Positions 23,813 to 36,352 of a stretch of DNA of 64,000 nucleotides are shown piece by piece. The DNA is from Tenrec ecaudatus. Lineage: Eukaryota; Chordata; Mammalia; Afrosoricida; Tenrecidae. The stretch is from NCBI RefSeq assembly GCF_050624435.1, contig NC_134535.1, positions 125,351,731 to 125,415,730 of the forward strand, in the 5' to 3' direction. The notes beneath the pieces are model-generated. The model was not told the DNA's origin, searched no databases, and was given only the letters and a program-made list of their open reading frames with translations. Position 1 is the stretch's first letter, and every line of letters begins with the position of its first letter. The translations under genes and the position numbers were made by a program.

Positions 23813-24707
23813 TGAGGGGTGCTTCCAGAAAACTGGAATTGTGCTGGGCAGAACTGAGCTTTCGCATGTTCCCCTACTAGGTGAGCATCAAGCAACTCGA
23901 AATGAGTTAGTGCACCCAGTAACATCTCTTAGGAAGGTTCTCTCTGGTCACAGTGAATTTTTTCCATAAAAACCAGTTTCATTCAAATCTCATTTTTTTA
24001 GGATGGATGGCTGATTTAAGAGAACAGTGTGTGACTGTCAAATTTTGTTTCCAACTCAGGAAAAATGCCACAGAAACTGCTGTGATGTTGAACACAGCTT
24101 GCAAGGACAGTGCTTTGGGAAAAACTTAAGTGCATGAGTGGTTTTCTCCTTTCAAAGAAGGTGAAATGTTGATTGATGACAAACCACATTTTGAACACCC
24201 GTCAACTTCCTGAACAGATGAAAATGTGGACTCATAGTGCATTTGGAGTTTGTTCCACCAGGTCAGACTGTTAATTAAACTTTCTATTCAGAGGTTCTGA
24301 TAAAATATCATAACAATGTGTGCCAAAATAATACCTGATTTGTAGCAGATGGTTTTGCCACCACGACAATGCACCTGCTCATGCAGCCATCTCAGGGCAC
24401 CAGCTTTTGGCCAAAACCAGCATGCCTCTCTTGCCTCACACACCTGACTCATCTGACCTCACTCTGTGTGAATTCTTTTTGTTTCTATGAATGCAGAGGG
24501 ACATAAAAGGACAGGAATTTGATGACATAGAATGAGGGAGGTACTGTTAGCCATCCAAACAAATGCATTTGAAAAATGATTCCAAGAATGGAATTGTAGA
24601 TTTGGCGAATGTGTTAAGTATAATGGAGATTACTTTGAAGGTGATAAAATTGCTTGTTAAAAATGTAAATACATAGCTTTGAAAAGAAATCCCCTTTTGG
24701 GCGGGGG
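23813..24707 (+). mobile_element. Mariner DNA transposon with an internally deleted transposase
   Basis: An 895-bp element between TA dinucleotides (23811-23812 and 24708-24709). The transposase would begin at 24007 (MADLREQCVTVKFCFQL) and shows the N-terminal mariner DNA-binding region, then 'HHDNAPAHAAIS' (about 24359-24394) with the second catalytic aspartate and 'LCEFFLF' (about 24464-24484) with the third. About 100 codons in the middle, including the first catalytic aspartate block, are absent: sequence passes from a 'DENV' segment (about 24218) straight to the 'FHQVR..' segment. Stops also interrupt it. The minus-strand copy at 42472-43385 has the same deletion, so this is a non-autonomous derivative that would need transposase from elsewhere. 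Confidence 0.85.
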
Positions 24708-25334
24708 TATCTCTTGTGCACTCTGCTTACCTGGAGTGGATGATGTGTGGTTCATTGGCACTGGTCTGGCTCCTTACCAGGCTATGTAGTCCTCAGCCAG
24801 AATACTGGATGTCCTGCAGATTTGAGCTTGTGCCGTTCTGCTCCTCGTTCCTACCACAGTGGACTCAGACAGTATTTGCTCTTTTGTGATTGACTAACTT
24901 CACTCAGCATGATATCTTCCAGGTCCCTCCATGAGTTGAGGTGCTTCATGGTTCCATCTCAGTCTTTGAGGGATACATAGTATTCCACTCTTCCATTCAT
25001 GGGAATTTAGGCTGTCTCCCACCTATAATGGAAATATCTATATACTTTTTGTTCTACTATTGTATTTTTGAAGTAGAAAACTTATGATCTAAGTTTCACA
25101 AATTTACTGGTAGCAAGGAATTTTGCTCCACCATAGGATATTCCCAAAGACTCACTCATATTTGATTCAGATGATTCAGTATATTTTGGAAATGGAGTTC
25201 ATTTAAGATTTTTGGAATGATGTAATAGGATCGACATGATGCATAAATTGGAAGGATATGAATTTTGGAAGGCCAAAGTTTGGGATATTATGGATTGAAT
25301 TTTATTCTCTCCAAATATTATTGTGTCTTAGGTA

Positions 25335-25805
25335 CCATTGAATCATTTGAGACTCACAACACTGAACAACAAAAGAAACAGTGTGCCATCCTCACAATTG
25401 CTCCTATATTTGAACTTATTGTTGCAGTCATTGTGTCAACTCATCTCATTGAAGCTCTTCCTCTTTTTTGCTTCCACTTTGCCAAACATGATGCTGTTTT
25501 GCAAGGATTGGTTCATGACCTGACCAAGACACGAGAGATGAAGTATCACCATTCTTGCTTCTTAGGAGCATACACATTATCTTTTTACAACACAGATTAA
25601 TTGGTGCTTATAACAGTTCATCATACAGTCAATATTTGGGGGGCTAACACTTTAATTCAAATGTATCAATTTTTCAGTTTTTCTTATTTGAAAAATACAA
25701 TGACTTGGGCCAGTTGCACCTTAATCTTTAAAGTCATTAAAGTGATATCCTTTCTCCTTAACACGCTTAAAGATCTTTTGCAGCATAATTTTCAGTTGTC
25801 ACATT
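25335..25805 (-). mobile_element. RTE retrotransposon 3' fragment
   Basis: On the minus strand it matches the 3' region of the RTE copy at 26780-28545: 'cacaattgctcctatatttg' corresponds to the 3' non-coding end and 'aattcaaatgtatcaatttt' to the end of the coding part. 5'-truncated. Confidence 0.75.
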
Positions 25806-26779
25806 AGGACAAATTGTAGGATTTTGCAAATATTTTTTGGTGGGGGTCACTCGTGGAAACTCCATTGCCTTTCCTCCTGTGTGCAGGCAGCATGTCCCGA
25901 ACAATTGGCTGTGTGGTTCCCCATTAAGGAAGCCTTGTCCAGGTTGTCAGGGAGAGGATGTGGAACATCCATCTGACTATTCTCCCAGTCCATTCTCCTC
26001 GTCCAGGGGCGGAGCTGATGTTCTCCAGGTCTCCATTTATCTTTAGTTTTCTCTACTTCTAGAGTTAAGTCTGTCACTTACATGACACTGGTTGTTCTCA
26101 TATCCTTTTCTAGCCTTAGCACTTCTCTAGTTTTTAGATATCAGTTCTGCTTTAAACTGGGGCTCTGACCACAGAGAACGGCGTCATTCCATGCTGGCGA
26201 CAGAATAATAGCCATCGTGGTTGAAGGTGGTCTGCTCTAACCCTTCCATAATTTCTGCTAAGCCTGGCAGAGTTGTGGGACTCCCCACACACTTCCTCCG
26301 CGGTCTGAAAGCATGGGGCAAACTCTCCAGACAGAGATTTGGGATCAACCAGGGTTTTATGAAGATCCTTTTTCACCTGTTAGTCCGGTTTTTTTGTTTT
26401 TTTAAGTTTCTCTCTCTCAGTGCCATTTGTGATGCTGAACTGGACCAGCAGCAGGGCCAGGGGCAAAGGTAGGATCGGGAAAAGGCCATGCTGAAGCTGT
26501 TGAGCGTTTATTAGGGAATGCACAGGTAAAAGCTGGTGTCAAAGCCCCACAGCTACTCCGGAATCACTTAGGTTTAGGTCCGTGCTCAGGAGGATTTGGG
26601 GTGGGAATTTATGTATTTAGTGTTTACATGGGCTAAAAAAGAGTAACACAAAATGCCATTGTCATTTAATTCTATTTCCCACAAACTTTTAAAATCCCCC
26701 CAATATATGCAAGATACTCAGGAAAAAAGCATGTCTAACCGTGGGTGCATTGGTTTGATTTTTACTAATTAATGGGTTC
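25806..26779. other. Unassigned stretch
   Basis: No repeat family or long frame recognised. The part at 25850-26480 is less AT-rich than its surroundings. A pyrimidine tract ending in AG at about 26419 followed by a short GC-rich block to about 26470 looks exon-like, but its frames are closed. Confidence 0.4.
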
Positions 26780-28545
26780 TAAGGGCAGCCTGAGAAGACA
26801 AAGTCCAATAGTATAATGAAATGTGCAAAGACCTAAAGTTGGAACACCGAAAAGGAGGAACATGCTTAGCACATCTTAAACTGAAAGAACAAAAAAATTC
26901 AAGTCTCCAGTTGCAATAATGAAAGATTCTATGTACAAATATTTAATGATGCAGGAAGTATAAAAATACAGTCATTGTGCAAAAAAGAACTAGTCCATAG
27001 TCCACTATTTCAGGAAGTAGCATATGTGTAAGAACCAAGGGTGCTGACAGAAGGAATTCAAGCTCTCCTGAAAGCATTAGTGAAAAACAAGCCCTCAGGA
27101 ATTGATAGAATACCCATTGAAATGTTTTAGTAAGTTAACGAAGCATAGGAAGCTTTCCCTCATCAATGACAGGAAATTCAGAAGAATGCTACTTGTCCAA
27201 CTGACTGGAAAAGATCCATATTTGTACCCATTCCAAGGATAGATGACCCAACTGAATGCACAAACTACAGAACACTATCATTGATGTCACATGCAAGTGA
27301 AATTTTGCTAAAGATCTTCCAACAATTGTAGCAGGTCATTGCCAGGAGCTGCCAGAGGTTCAGGCTGGATTTAGAAAAGAACATGGAACAAGGGACTTCA
27401 TTGCTGATGTCAGATGGATCTTGGCTCAGAGCAGCGAATACCAGAAAGATATTTACTTATGTTTGATTGACAATGCAAAGGATTTGACTGTGTGGACCAT
27501 AATAAACTGTGGATAACCTTGAGAAGAAAGAGAATGCCAGAACACCTCATTGTGCTCATAAGGAACTTGTAAGTGGATCGAGAGGCAGTTGTGGGATTAG
27601 AACAAGGGCATACTGTATGGTTTCAAATCAGGAAAGGTGTGGGTCATGGTTGTGTCCTCTCACCATATTTATTTTTTCTGTGTGCTGAGCAAATAATTAG
27701 AGAAGCTGACTTATATGAAGAAGAGTATGGCATTATGGTTGGAGAATGGCGTATTAACTACCTGCTATATGAAGATGACACAACACAATCTTGCTTCCTG
27801 AAAAGGTGGAGGACTTGAATAACTTGTTGATGAAGATCAAGGATTGCTGCCTTCGATATGGATTACAACTCAGTGTGAAAACCAAAATCCTCACAATTGG
27901 GCCAATTGGTAACATCATGACAAGTGGACAAAAGGTTGAAATTGTTAAGGATTTCACCTTGCTTGGATCCACAATCAAGGCTCAGGGTAGCAGCAGTCAA
28001 GTGATCAAAAGACACATAGCATTGAGTAAATCTGCCGCACAGGATCTCTTCAAAGTGTTGAAAAGCAAGGATGTTATCTTGAGGACTAAGGTGTGCCTGA
28101 CCAAATCCACGGTATTTTCTATTGCCTCACATGCACGTGAACATCGGACATTGAATAAGGAAGATAGAAGAATAATACAGTTGATTTGTGCTGGAGAATG
28201 ATATTGAAAGCACTTTAATTGTCAAAAGAACAAACAAATCTTTCTCAGAAGTACAACCAGCCTAGGTCTTAGAGGTAAGAATGGAGAGACATCATCTCAA
28301 GTATTTTAGACATGTTGTCAGGAGAAACAGTCCCTAGAAAAGGACATCATGCTTGGTAACCTAGAGAGGCATCAAAACAGAGGATGGCTCTCAAGGAGAT
28401 GGATTGACACAGTGGCTGCAACAATGGGCTCAAGCATAGGAACAATTGTGGGGATGGCACAGGCCTAGAAAGTGTTTCTTTCTGTTGTTCATATCTGTTG
28501 TTCATAGGGTTGCTGTGGGCCAGGCTGCGTTGATGTCACTTAAAA
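26780..28545 (+). mobile_element. RTE (BovB-like) retrotransposon, 5'-truncated, broken
   Basis: It carries the pre-RT spacer (26820-27000), then RT fragments: a 'PSGIDRIPIEMF' segment (about 27090-27130), the 'VDHNKLW'-equivalent (about 27495), 'KGVGHGCVLSPYLFFLCAEQI' (about 27633-27695), of which GxGxxLSPYLF is the conserved core, and the catalytic YxDD box reading YEDD (about 27768-27779). The intact stretch 27791-28201 encodes the thumb region with 'KTKILTIGPIGNIM' and 'SGQKVEIVKDFTLLGS'. The 3' end near 28400-28480 has the 'gattgacacagtggctgcaa' box. Several frameshifts are present. Confidence 0.85.
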
Positions 28546-28884
28546 ACAGCAAGACATTGTAGTTAGAGCAGCCATTACCCAATTACAACGATGCTTTAAA
28601 TAGTGGTGTCTGGGTTTTATCTACACACACTACAAGCATGTACTTGTATGTAATTAGTTTATTCTGTCAACATTTTCAGATGCTTTAGTTACAAAAGTTG
28701 CATTTGCTAATATGTTTAGTAATTTTATTAAAAATTAAGTACTAATTAAGAAATGAGAGAAAAGGTAGGGGAGGGAGCGGAAAGAAATGAGAAAAGAAAA
28801 AGAAATGAGAGAAAATTTAAGAGTTCACTTAGTTAATAATAATGTGAGTAAAATGTGCTTTAATGTAACCTATTATTTTATTAT
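28546..28884. other. Unassigned AT-rich and purine-rich stretch
   Basis: Includes a purine-rich patch at 28755-28825 ('gagagaaaaggtaggggagg'). Nothing else recognised. Confidence 0.45.
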
Positions 28885-29170
28885 TTTTTAATAAATCATT
28901 TTATTGGGGACTTTTGTAGCTCTTTTAAAACTCCATACATGCATTATGTCAAGCACATTTGTACATATATTGCCATCATCCTTTTCAAAACATTTTCTTT
29001 CTACTAGGGCCCTTGGTACCAGCTCCTCAGTTTTTTCTTCCTCCCACACACTACCACCCTTATGAACCCTTTGAAAAACTATAAATTATTATTATTTTCA
29101 TATCTTACACCATCCGCTGTCTCCCTTCACCCATGTTTCTGTTGTTTGTCACCCTTGGGGTGTGTATATG
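28885..29170 (-). mobile_element. L1 3' end, 5'-truncated
   Basis: It starts with the L1 3' terminus in reverse, 'aataaatcattttattgggg', then 'tatgtcaagcacatttgtac', 'tcaaaacattttctttctac' and 'atgaaccctttga', in the same order as 29576-29800. Only about 280 bp of 3' UTR is present. Confidence 0.85.
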
Positions 29171-29560
29171 TGTTATAGGCTGATTTATTTTTAATACTCA
29201 CAATCTAAGAAATATTACATAAGTAATTTTTAATTGTACTTGTCACTTAATATTTTATGATTAAAATTTATAACATTATGATCTGGTAGACACAAAAGAA
29301 GGTACGTGGGTTGAGGGGCAGAGAATGACACCATGAGTTACAGCACTAGGTGACACCAACACTAACGATGTCGATGGTTCTAGGTTGCTGTTTCTTTTGT
29401 GATGAGTCATTTTGACCCTTAAAGACCCACTGAGTTGCCCTTTGAAACACCCATTGATGTTACTCTGGCTTCCAAATAAATCCTTGCCCTCCTGATACCA
29501 GCAATGGCTACATTTACAATTTTCTTTCGTTTAGTGCAAAAGTTTTGATGTTTCCACTAA
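29171..29560. other. Unassigned stretch
   Basis: Nothing recognised. It ends in the left copy of the L1 target duplication. Confidence 0.5.
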
Positions 29561-29575
29561 GAATTTGATTCTTAA
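29561..29575. repeat. 15-bp target site duplication of the following L1 (left copy)
   Basis: gaatttgattcttaa, repeated exactly at 35990-36004. The two copies bracket the whole minus-strand L1. Confidence 0.9.
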
Positions 29576-30519
29576 AAAAATCATTTTATTGGTGGCTCAT
29601 ACAACTCTTATTACAATCCATCCATACATCAATTGCATAAAGCACATTTGTACATTCGTTTCCCTCATCATTCTCAAAACATTTGCTTTCCACTTAAGCC
29701 CCTGGAATCAGCTCCTCATTTTTCGCCCTCCTTCCCCACTGCCCTCCTCATGAACCGTTGAAAATTTATAAATTATTTTGTCATATCGTACACTATCCGA
29801 CGTCTCCCTTCACCCCCTTTCCTGTTGTTTGTGCCCCAGGGAGGAGGTTATATGTAGATCCCTGTAATCGGTTCCCACTTTCCAACCCACCTTCTCTCCA
29901 CCCTCCCAGTATTGCCACCCTCACCACTAGTCCTGAAGGGATCATCCATCCTGGATTCCTTGTGTTTCCAGTTCCTATCTGTACCAGTGTACATCCTCTA
30001 GTCTAGCCAGGTTTGTAAGGTAGAATTGGGATAATGATAATGGGGGCTGGGAGAGAAGCATTTAGGGACTAGAGGAAAGTTGTATGTTTCATCGTTGCTA
30101 CACTGCACACACTGACTGGCTCATCTCCTCCCTGTGACCCTTCTGTAAAGGGATGTCCAGTTGCCTACAGATGGGTTTTGGGTCCCTGCTCCACACTCCC
30201 CTTCATTCACAATGGTATGATATTTTGTTCTTTGATGCCTGATACCTGATCTCATCGACACCTTGTGAGCACAGGCTGCTGTGCTTCTTCCATGTGACTT
30301 TGTTGCTTCTCACCTAGGTGGCTGCTTGTTTATCTTCAAGCCTTTAAGACCCCAGATGCTATATCTTTTGATATAGTACCATCAGTTTTCTTCACCATAT
30401 TTGCTTATGCACCCATTTTGTCTTCAGCGATGGTGTCGGGAAGGTGAGCATCATGGAATGCCAATTTAATAGAAGAAAGTGTTCTTGCATTGAGGGAGTA
30501 CTTGAGTGGAGACCCAGTG

Positions 30520-33500
30520 GCTATACATACCTACAGGTCCATCCGCAGTAGATGAGAGTTCCTGTCTCCCCACAGCCCCTCCAACACTTGTTGCTTTCTG
30601 ATATTTTGAATTGGGCTATCTTTGAGGATATTAGGTGGTCTCTTGTTTAATTTGCATTTCTCTTATGGATAAAGATCAGGAACATATTCTCATATTTTTA
30701 TTGGCCATTCAGATTTCTGCCCCTGTGAAACTTCTGTTCAGGTTCTCTGCCCACCTCCTTAGTGGGCAGTTAGTTTTTTTCTTTTTGGAATCTGGCAGAG
30801 TATTGTAGATTTTAGTAATAAAGCATTTGTCTGATATGTCATTGCCAAAGATGTTTTCTCAGTTGGTGGGCTCTCTTATTACTCTGCTGGTAAATTCTTT
30901 TGATGTACATATGTATTTTATCTTCAGTATGTCCCACTTGTCAATTTGTGGCTCCTCTGTGTTTGTGTCCTTCCCTATTTCTGAGAGCCTATGTATTTCC
31001 TGTGTCAAAGTTCTCAAATTGGTCCCAAGTCCCTCATTGATGGCCCTAATAGTTTGGGATTTTACTTCAAGGTCTGTGATCCTCCTTGAGTTTATTCTGG
31101 TGCATGGAGTGGCAAAAGGGTCTTGCTTCATTTTTCTGCAGGTAGATATCCATTTTTTCCAGTACCACGTGTTGAAGAGGGCATCTTCTTCCCATTGAAT
31201 ATTTTTTGACCCTTATCAAAGATGAGTTGTCTGTATGCTAATTATTTTATTTCTGGGTTAACAGTTCTTTTCCATTGGTCTGAGTATCAGTTACTATACC
31301 AATACCATGCGTTTTTGACAGCTGTGGCTGTATGATGTGTGCTAAAGTCAGGTAACACAAACCTCCCACGGTGTCCTTCTTCTTGAGGACTTCTCTGCTA
31401 ATTCTGGGCTTCTTCCCTCTCCATATGAAGTTGGTAATCAGTTTTTCCATTTCTTTGAAGAAAGACGAGGGTAATTATATTGGGATTGCATTAAACTTAT
31501 ATAGTGGCTTGGGCAGAACTGACATCTTTACTATATTGAGTCTTCCAATCCATGAGCATGAGATATTTTTCCATTTGGTGAGATCACTCTGGGTTTCTTG
31601 TAATAGTGTTCTGTAGTTTTCCTCATATAGATCTTGTTCTTTTAGTCAGGTATATCCCTAGATATTTCAATTTGTGTTTGGCTATTGTGAAGGGTACCAC
31701 CTTTTCGATCTCCTGTTCTGTGATCTTATCCGATGTGTATAGCAGTCTGATGGACTTCTGTGTGTTGGTCTTGTATCCTGTCACTCTGCCAAACTCCTCT
31801 ATTGTTTCCAGTGCTCCCCTTGTGGAGCTTTTGGGATTTTCCATATATAAAATCATTATCATCTGCAAATAATGATAGCTTCACCTCTTCCTTCCCCAGA
31901 CGAATACCTTTGACGTCTTTTCTTTGCTTTATGCTGTTAGCTAAAACCTCCAGTATGATGTTAAATAAAAGTGGGGTCAAAGGGCATCCTTGTTTGGTCC
32001 CCTTTTACAGTGGGATTGTGTTAGTCTTTTCTCCACTGACTAATAAGTTGCCCATTGGTTTTTCATATATAGCTTGTGTTGTTTTGAGGAATTTTTCTTC
32101 CATTCCTATCTTCTCGAGGGTCTTAAACAGGAATTAGTGTTGGATGTTGTAGAGTGCTTTTTTTGCATCTATCAGTATTATGATGTGGTTCTTATAATTA
32201 TTCATGTCAATGTTGTGAATGATACTAATGGTCTTTCATATGTTGAACCATCCCTGCATCTCTGGTATGAATCCCATGTGGTCTTGGTGAATTATTTGTT
32301 TTACATACTTTTGTATTCTATTGGCCAGTATTTTGTTAACGATTTTTGCATTGATGCTCACTAGGGATATTGGTCTGTAGTTCTCTCATCTTGTGGGATT
32401 CTTGCTCAGTTTTGGGATAATAGTTATTATAGCTTCATAGAAGGAATTTGGGGGTTTTGCCATCTATTTTCTATGTTCTGGAAGAGTTTGTGTAGAATTG
32501 GTGTTATTTCTTCCCTAAATACTTGGTAAAATTCTCCAGTGAAGCCATCTGGTCCAGGGGATTGTTTTGTTGGTAAGCCCTGGATAACCTTGTCTATTTC
32601 TTTTATTGCTATGGGTCTGTTGAGATTCTTGACATCCTTTGGGGATAGTCTAGGGAGGGATTGTTTTTCCAATAATTTTTTCATGTCTTCCAAGTTGTGG
32701 AATTCATTGGAGTACAATCTTTCGTAGTACTGTGTAATTATCCTTTTGATTTTATTAGGGTCTGTTGTAATGCCCCCTCTGTCACCCTTCCTTCTTGCTA
32801 TTGAAATTTGTTCCCTCCTTTCTTTGGTTAGGTTTGCCAGTGGCCTGTCGATTCTGTTTATCCTTTCAAAGAACTAACTTTTAGCAGCATTAATTTTTTG
32901 CATAGTTTTCAAATTTTCCCTCTCCTGAATCTCAGCCCTGATTTTTATTATTTCTTTTCTTTTGCTATTAGTGGAATTGTCCTGCTGACTCTGCTCTAGT
33001 TGTTGTAAATTTTGTACCAGCAGCTCAATTATGCGTCTCTCTTCCTTTTTCAGGTGTGCATGTATTGCTATGAAACTTCCTCTGATAACCTCCTTTGCTG
33101 TGTCCCATAAATTTTGGTATGTCGTGTTCTCATTCTCATTTTCTAGAAATATTCTAATTTCATCTATGATCTGTGCCAGTATGCACTCCTTTTGCAATAG
33201 AGAGTTATTCATCCTCCAATTGTTTGCTCTTATTTTCTTAATGTGCCTTTTGTTGATTTCCAGCCTTATGGCACAGTGGTCAGAGAGAGAGGGCTGTATT
33301 ATATCAATGTGCTTAAATTTATGTAGATTCCCCTTATGCCCCAGCGTGTGGTCTGTCTTTGAATATGTGCCATGATGGTTTGAAAAGCATGTGAATAATT
33401 TGTATTTGAATTAAAATCTCTGTAAATATCAGATCGAATTGTCTAATTGTAGTGTTTAGATCTCTAGATTCCTTGTTGGGTTTCTTTCCCTGTTATCTAT

Positions 33501-33945
33501 CTTTCTCAGAGAGTGGTGTATTGAAGTTAACCACTATAATTGTTGAGGCTGTGATTCCCCCCCCCCCTTTTTTAGAGTGTTGACGTATTCAGCAGGTCTC
33601 TCCTTCAAAGAATATATGCTCACAATGCTTAGTGGTTCTTTGTTTACTGTTCCCTTGAGCATCATATAGTGTCCCTCCTTATCTCTTTTTATGTTTTGCT
33701 CTTTGAGGTCAATTTTATCCTAGATTAGAATTGCAGTCCCTGGTTTATTTGAATTGCTGTTTGCTTGGCATACCTTTCTCTACCCATTGATTCTTAGCCT
33801 GTTTTTGTCTGTAGCGTGGAGATGTGTCTCCTGTAGGCAGCAGATTGATGAGTTTTGTTTTCTAATCCATTGTGCAATCCTCAATTTTTTAATGCCTGAG
33901 TTCAGGCCATTGATATTCAGGGTTATTATCTCCATTTGTGGACAT
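30520..33945 (-). pseudogene. L1 ORF2 (endonuclease and reverse transcriptase), broken
   Basis: The minus-strand reading starts near 33945 with the NING and LQETHL-type endonuclease boxes. '[15 protein letters not shown]' lies in the fingers of the RT (about 32523-32570). The catalytic box FADD is present at about 31855-31870 but is followed by a one-base insertion that shifts the frame from 'FADDN' to the '[14 protein letters not shown]' frame. The C-terminal 'IRRG'-like region ('NFIWRGKKPRIS', about 31400-31440) is recognisable. Segments in separate frames (30859-31131, 31247-31450, 31623-31868, 32427-32717, 32874-33212) show repeated frameshifts, so no ORF2p can be made. Confidence 0.85.
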
Positions 33946-34129
33946 TGAGATGTCATCTTATACCTTTTGTGTTGGGTGTTTTCCCATGCATGTTTGGATC
34001 ATTCTTGACTTCTTTCCATCCTTAAGCCAATGCTATCTTGGTGTCTGTTTTCTCTTTGTTGCCATCTGGGTGAGGTTGTTCTATGTGGCAAAGTCTTATT
34101 TATGCTCGGTGAGTGTTGTTCTTCTACCC

Positions 34130-35060
34130 ATATTAGGTCAGCAAGGATCTTTTGTAGGACTGGTTTCTTCTAACATAGTCTGAGATTTTCCTTGTCTGGG
34201 AAGACTATTACTTCTCCATCTATCTTGATTGATAATTTGGATGGGTAGAGTATTCATGGGCTTGTGTTATTTTCCTTAAATTTTTGGAATATGTTACTCC
34301 ACTCTCTCCTCTTCTTCATAGTTTCTGATAATAGGTCTGGGCATATTCTTTAGGAACCTTTATATGTGATTGTTTGTTTTTTCCCTAGCTGCTCTTATGA
34401 TTTTCTCTTTTTCCTCAAAGTTGGATAGTTTATTATGTGCCCTGGTGACATCTTCTTGGGATTCAGTCTAGCTGTTATTCTTTCAGCCTCCTGAATGAAT
34501 GCCTGGTTTTCATTCATTAAGGTGTGGACGTTTTAATCCAAGAATTCGCTCATTATTGTTGCAGATGACCTCTTTCTTGTGTCTTCCTCCAGTAATCCAG
34601 TTATTCTGATGTTGTTCCTCTTCATAGCATCAGACATAGCTCTTAGGTTTTCTTCAGCTTCTCTGATGATCTTATTAGATTTTTGTTCACGTTTGTTAAA
34701 GTCTGCTTGGCTTTCCTCCAAGTCACTGGTGCGGTTCGCTGCTTCCTCTAATCGATTCTTGAGGTCCGTGAGTCTGCTCTGGGTTTTGTTATCTCCTCCC
34801 TAAGCTCTTTTATTTCCTTTTGGTGCATGGACTTTATCCCCTCTATCATTTCATCTGAGTTCTGTATTGTTTTCCTCGTATCCTGTATGACTCCAAGCAG
34901 AATTCTGAAAATTTCTTTTGTGGCAAATCAATGTCTGCTTCTTCTATGTACTTCATTATGTTCAGGACATCTTCTGCCATTGCCTTTTGTTTCTCCCGTT
35001 TTTTGGTGTTTTTTTTTGTTGAGGTCATTGGGGCTGATTGCTGTGTGTTGTTTTAGAGGA
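34130..35060 (-). pseudogene. L1 ORF1 (RNA-binding coiled-coil protein), broken
   Basis: On the minus strand the Lys- and Glu-rich coiled-coil segment (about 34850-35028, 'KEREKQK'-like, and 34640-34721, 'EESQADFNKREQKSNKIIRE') is followed by the start of the RRM domain, 'NNIRITGLLEED', at about 34575-34610. This is the standard L1 ORF1p layout. Frame breaks separate the parts. ORF1p would trimerise through the coiled coil and package L1 RNA. Confidence 0.75.
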
Positions 35061-35452
35061 GCCTGGTGCCATTTTCCATGGAGTTGAAGAGCACTGTATC
35101 TCTCTGGGAAACTCGTAGGAATGCTTCTTTGAACTGCCTACACCTAATTTCACTATGAAATTAGCCTACCACTTTATCCTCTTGTGACATCACTTTTAAG
35201 CAGAGTGTCCCAGAAGGCTGGTGGGTTGCCTGCTTTGGTGTAGGGCACCAGGAATGGTGGGCAGAATTTCCATGGCCAAGTAGATCACTGCAGAGGATGG
35301 GCTTTCTCCAGCCTTGGGCTAGCTGCACAGGGTAAAGCTCACCTAGGTGGGGGCAGGCATAGTGCCCTAGGCTAAGGGGAGTGTTCTGGAGGTTGGCAGT
35401 GGTGTGTGTGAGAGAACAGGAAGAAACAAAGGTGAATAAATAAATAAAAAAC

Positions 35453-35579
35453 CAATAGTCCCCACTTATCCATGGTTTGTTTTCCAAAGTTTCAGCAGTC
35501 CACTCTGCTCCAATTATAGTAGTTTATTGATAGGTCAGCATACTTGTGCCATCCACTTCACTTAATTTTTATTACAATA
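35453..35579 (+). mobile_element. Tigger left-end segment carried inside the L1
   Basis: 127 bp starting at the Tigger terminal repeat 'caatagtccccacttatcc'. It is identical to 36489-36615 except for about four substitutions. It is preceded by 'aaaaaacc', not by TA, and breaks off in mid-element, so it is a copied segment rather than a complete Tigger insertion. Confidence 0.8.
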
Positions 35580-35989
35580 AAAACTGTGTTGTGTGGGGGG
35601 GTGGATAGAGAGACGAGATGGAAACAAAAATAGCAATATCGCTGAGCCCTGATCCCTGCCCATGGGGCTGCAAGGGTTTAATCCCTGGCCCGATGCGGTG
35701 CCAATATGTGGTTGTGTTGAGATAAAACCTCTGCGCCGGCTCAAAATGGTCCTGACTCTGGCCGAGACAGTGGCAGTACTAAAGTAAAACCCTAGTTGGC
35801 CTCCACTGTGGTAAGCCAAAAGCCCTCAGTCCCTCAAAACCTTGTGGATTTGTGTCTACTTATCTTTATGATGCTCCTCCTTTGATCCAGCAGTGCTGAA
35901 TTTCCCTCTTAGTAGCTATCCTGGGCTGATTTCTGTGGAGTCCCTCTGGTATGTGTTACTCAGTCGTAGTCTTCCCAGGAATCCCTCAT

Positions 35990-36004
35990 GAATTTGATTC
36001 TTAA
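35990..36004. repeat. 15-bp target site duplication of the L1 (right copy)
   Basis: gaatttgattcttaa, exact match to 29561-29575. Confidence 0.9.
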
Positions 36005-36116
36005 GTTTTAAACATTCACGTATATTTTAATTCAGCTTGGTGAAACTTAGCCAGAAGGTAGTAATAATGAAATAAAGGCATTAAAAGGAATTTTATGTGA
36101 TTAAAATATGGAAAAA

Positions 36117-36352
36117 TAGTTGCTTTTCTTATCACAATCCATACATCCATCCATTATGTCAAGCACATTTGTTCATTTATTGCTATCATCATTCTCAACA
36201 CATTTGCTTTCTGCTTGAACCCTTGGTATCAGCTCTCATTTTTCCCTCCCTTCCTAATTCCCCCTCCCTCATGAAGCCTTGATAATTTATAAATTATTAT
36301 TTTGTCATATTATATTGTCCATTGTTTCCCTTCACCTACTTTACTGCTGTCC
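36117..36352 (-). mobile_element. L1 3' end, short fragment
   Basis: The boxes 'tatcacaatccatacatcca', 'tatgtcaagcacatttgttc', 'cattctcaacacatttgctt' and 'ataatttataaattattat' occur in L1 3' UTR order (reverse). About 235 bp, 5'-truncated. Confidence 0.85.

Larger units (their letters stand above)
21085..25060 (-). mobile_element. Old L1, 3' part, hosting three later insertions
   Basis: The minus-strand L1 3' terminus lies at about 21085 ('caactgttttattggaaagt'). The long 3' UTR runs to about 24850, and the C-terminus of ORF2 is at about 24880-25060, where the minus frame reads 'LEDIMLSEVSQSQKSKY', the usual L1 ORF2 ending. A solo LTR (21658-22143), a U1 pseudogene (22275-22430) and a mariner (23813-24707) interrupt it. 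The pieces on either side of each insertion stay collinear with an L1 3' UTR, so this is one element and the oldest layer here. Confidence 0.7.
29576..35989 (-). mobile_element. L1 retrotransposon, long copy with target duplication
   Basis: A 6.4-kb minus-strand insertion bounded by a perfect 15-bp duplication. From 3' to 5': 3' terminus with oligo-A (seen as 'aaaaaaatcattttattgg' in reverse), 3' UTR to about 30480, ORF2 about 30520-33945, spacer, ORF1 about 34130-35060, then about 900 bp of 5' region. The 5' region carries at 35453-35579 a near-identical copy of the left end of the Tigger element at 36489. The remaining 410 bp to 35989 do not match the 5' UTRs of the L1s at 1-3057 or 41477. 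The insertion edges are unusually certain for this window. Confidence 0.85.

Noticed and set aside
26376-26480. Pyrimidine tract, AG and a short GC-rich block resembling a small exon with a downstream GT
   Set aside because: No open frame links to anything, no second exon is visible, and such motifs arise by chance.
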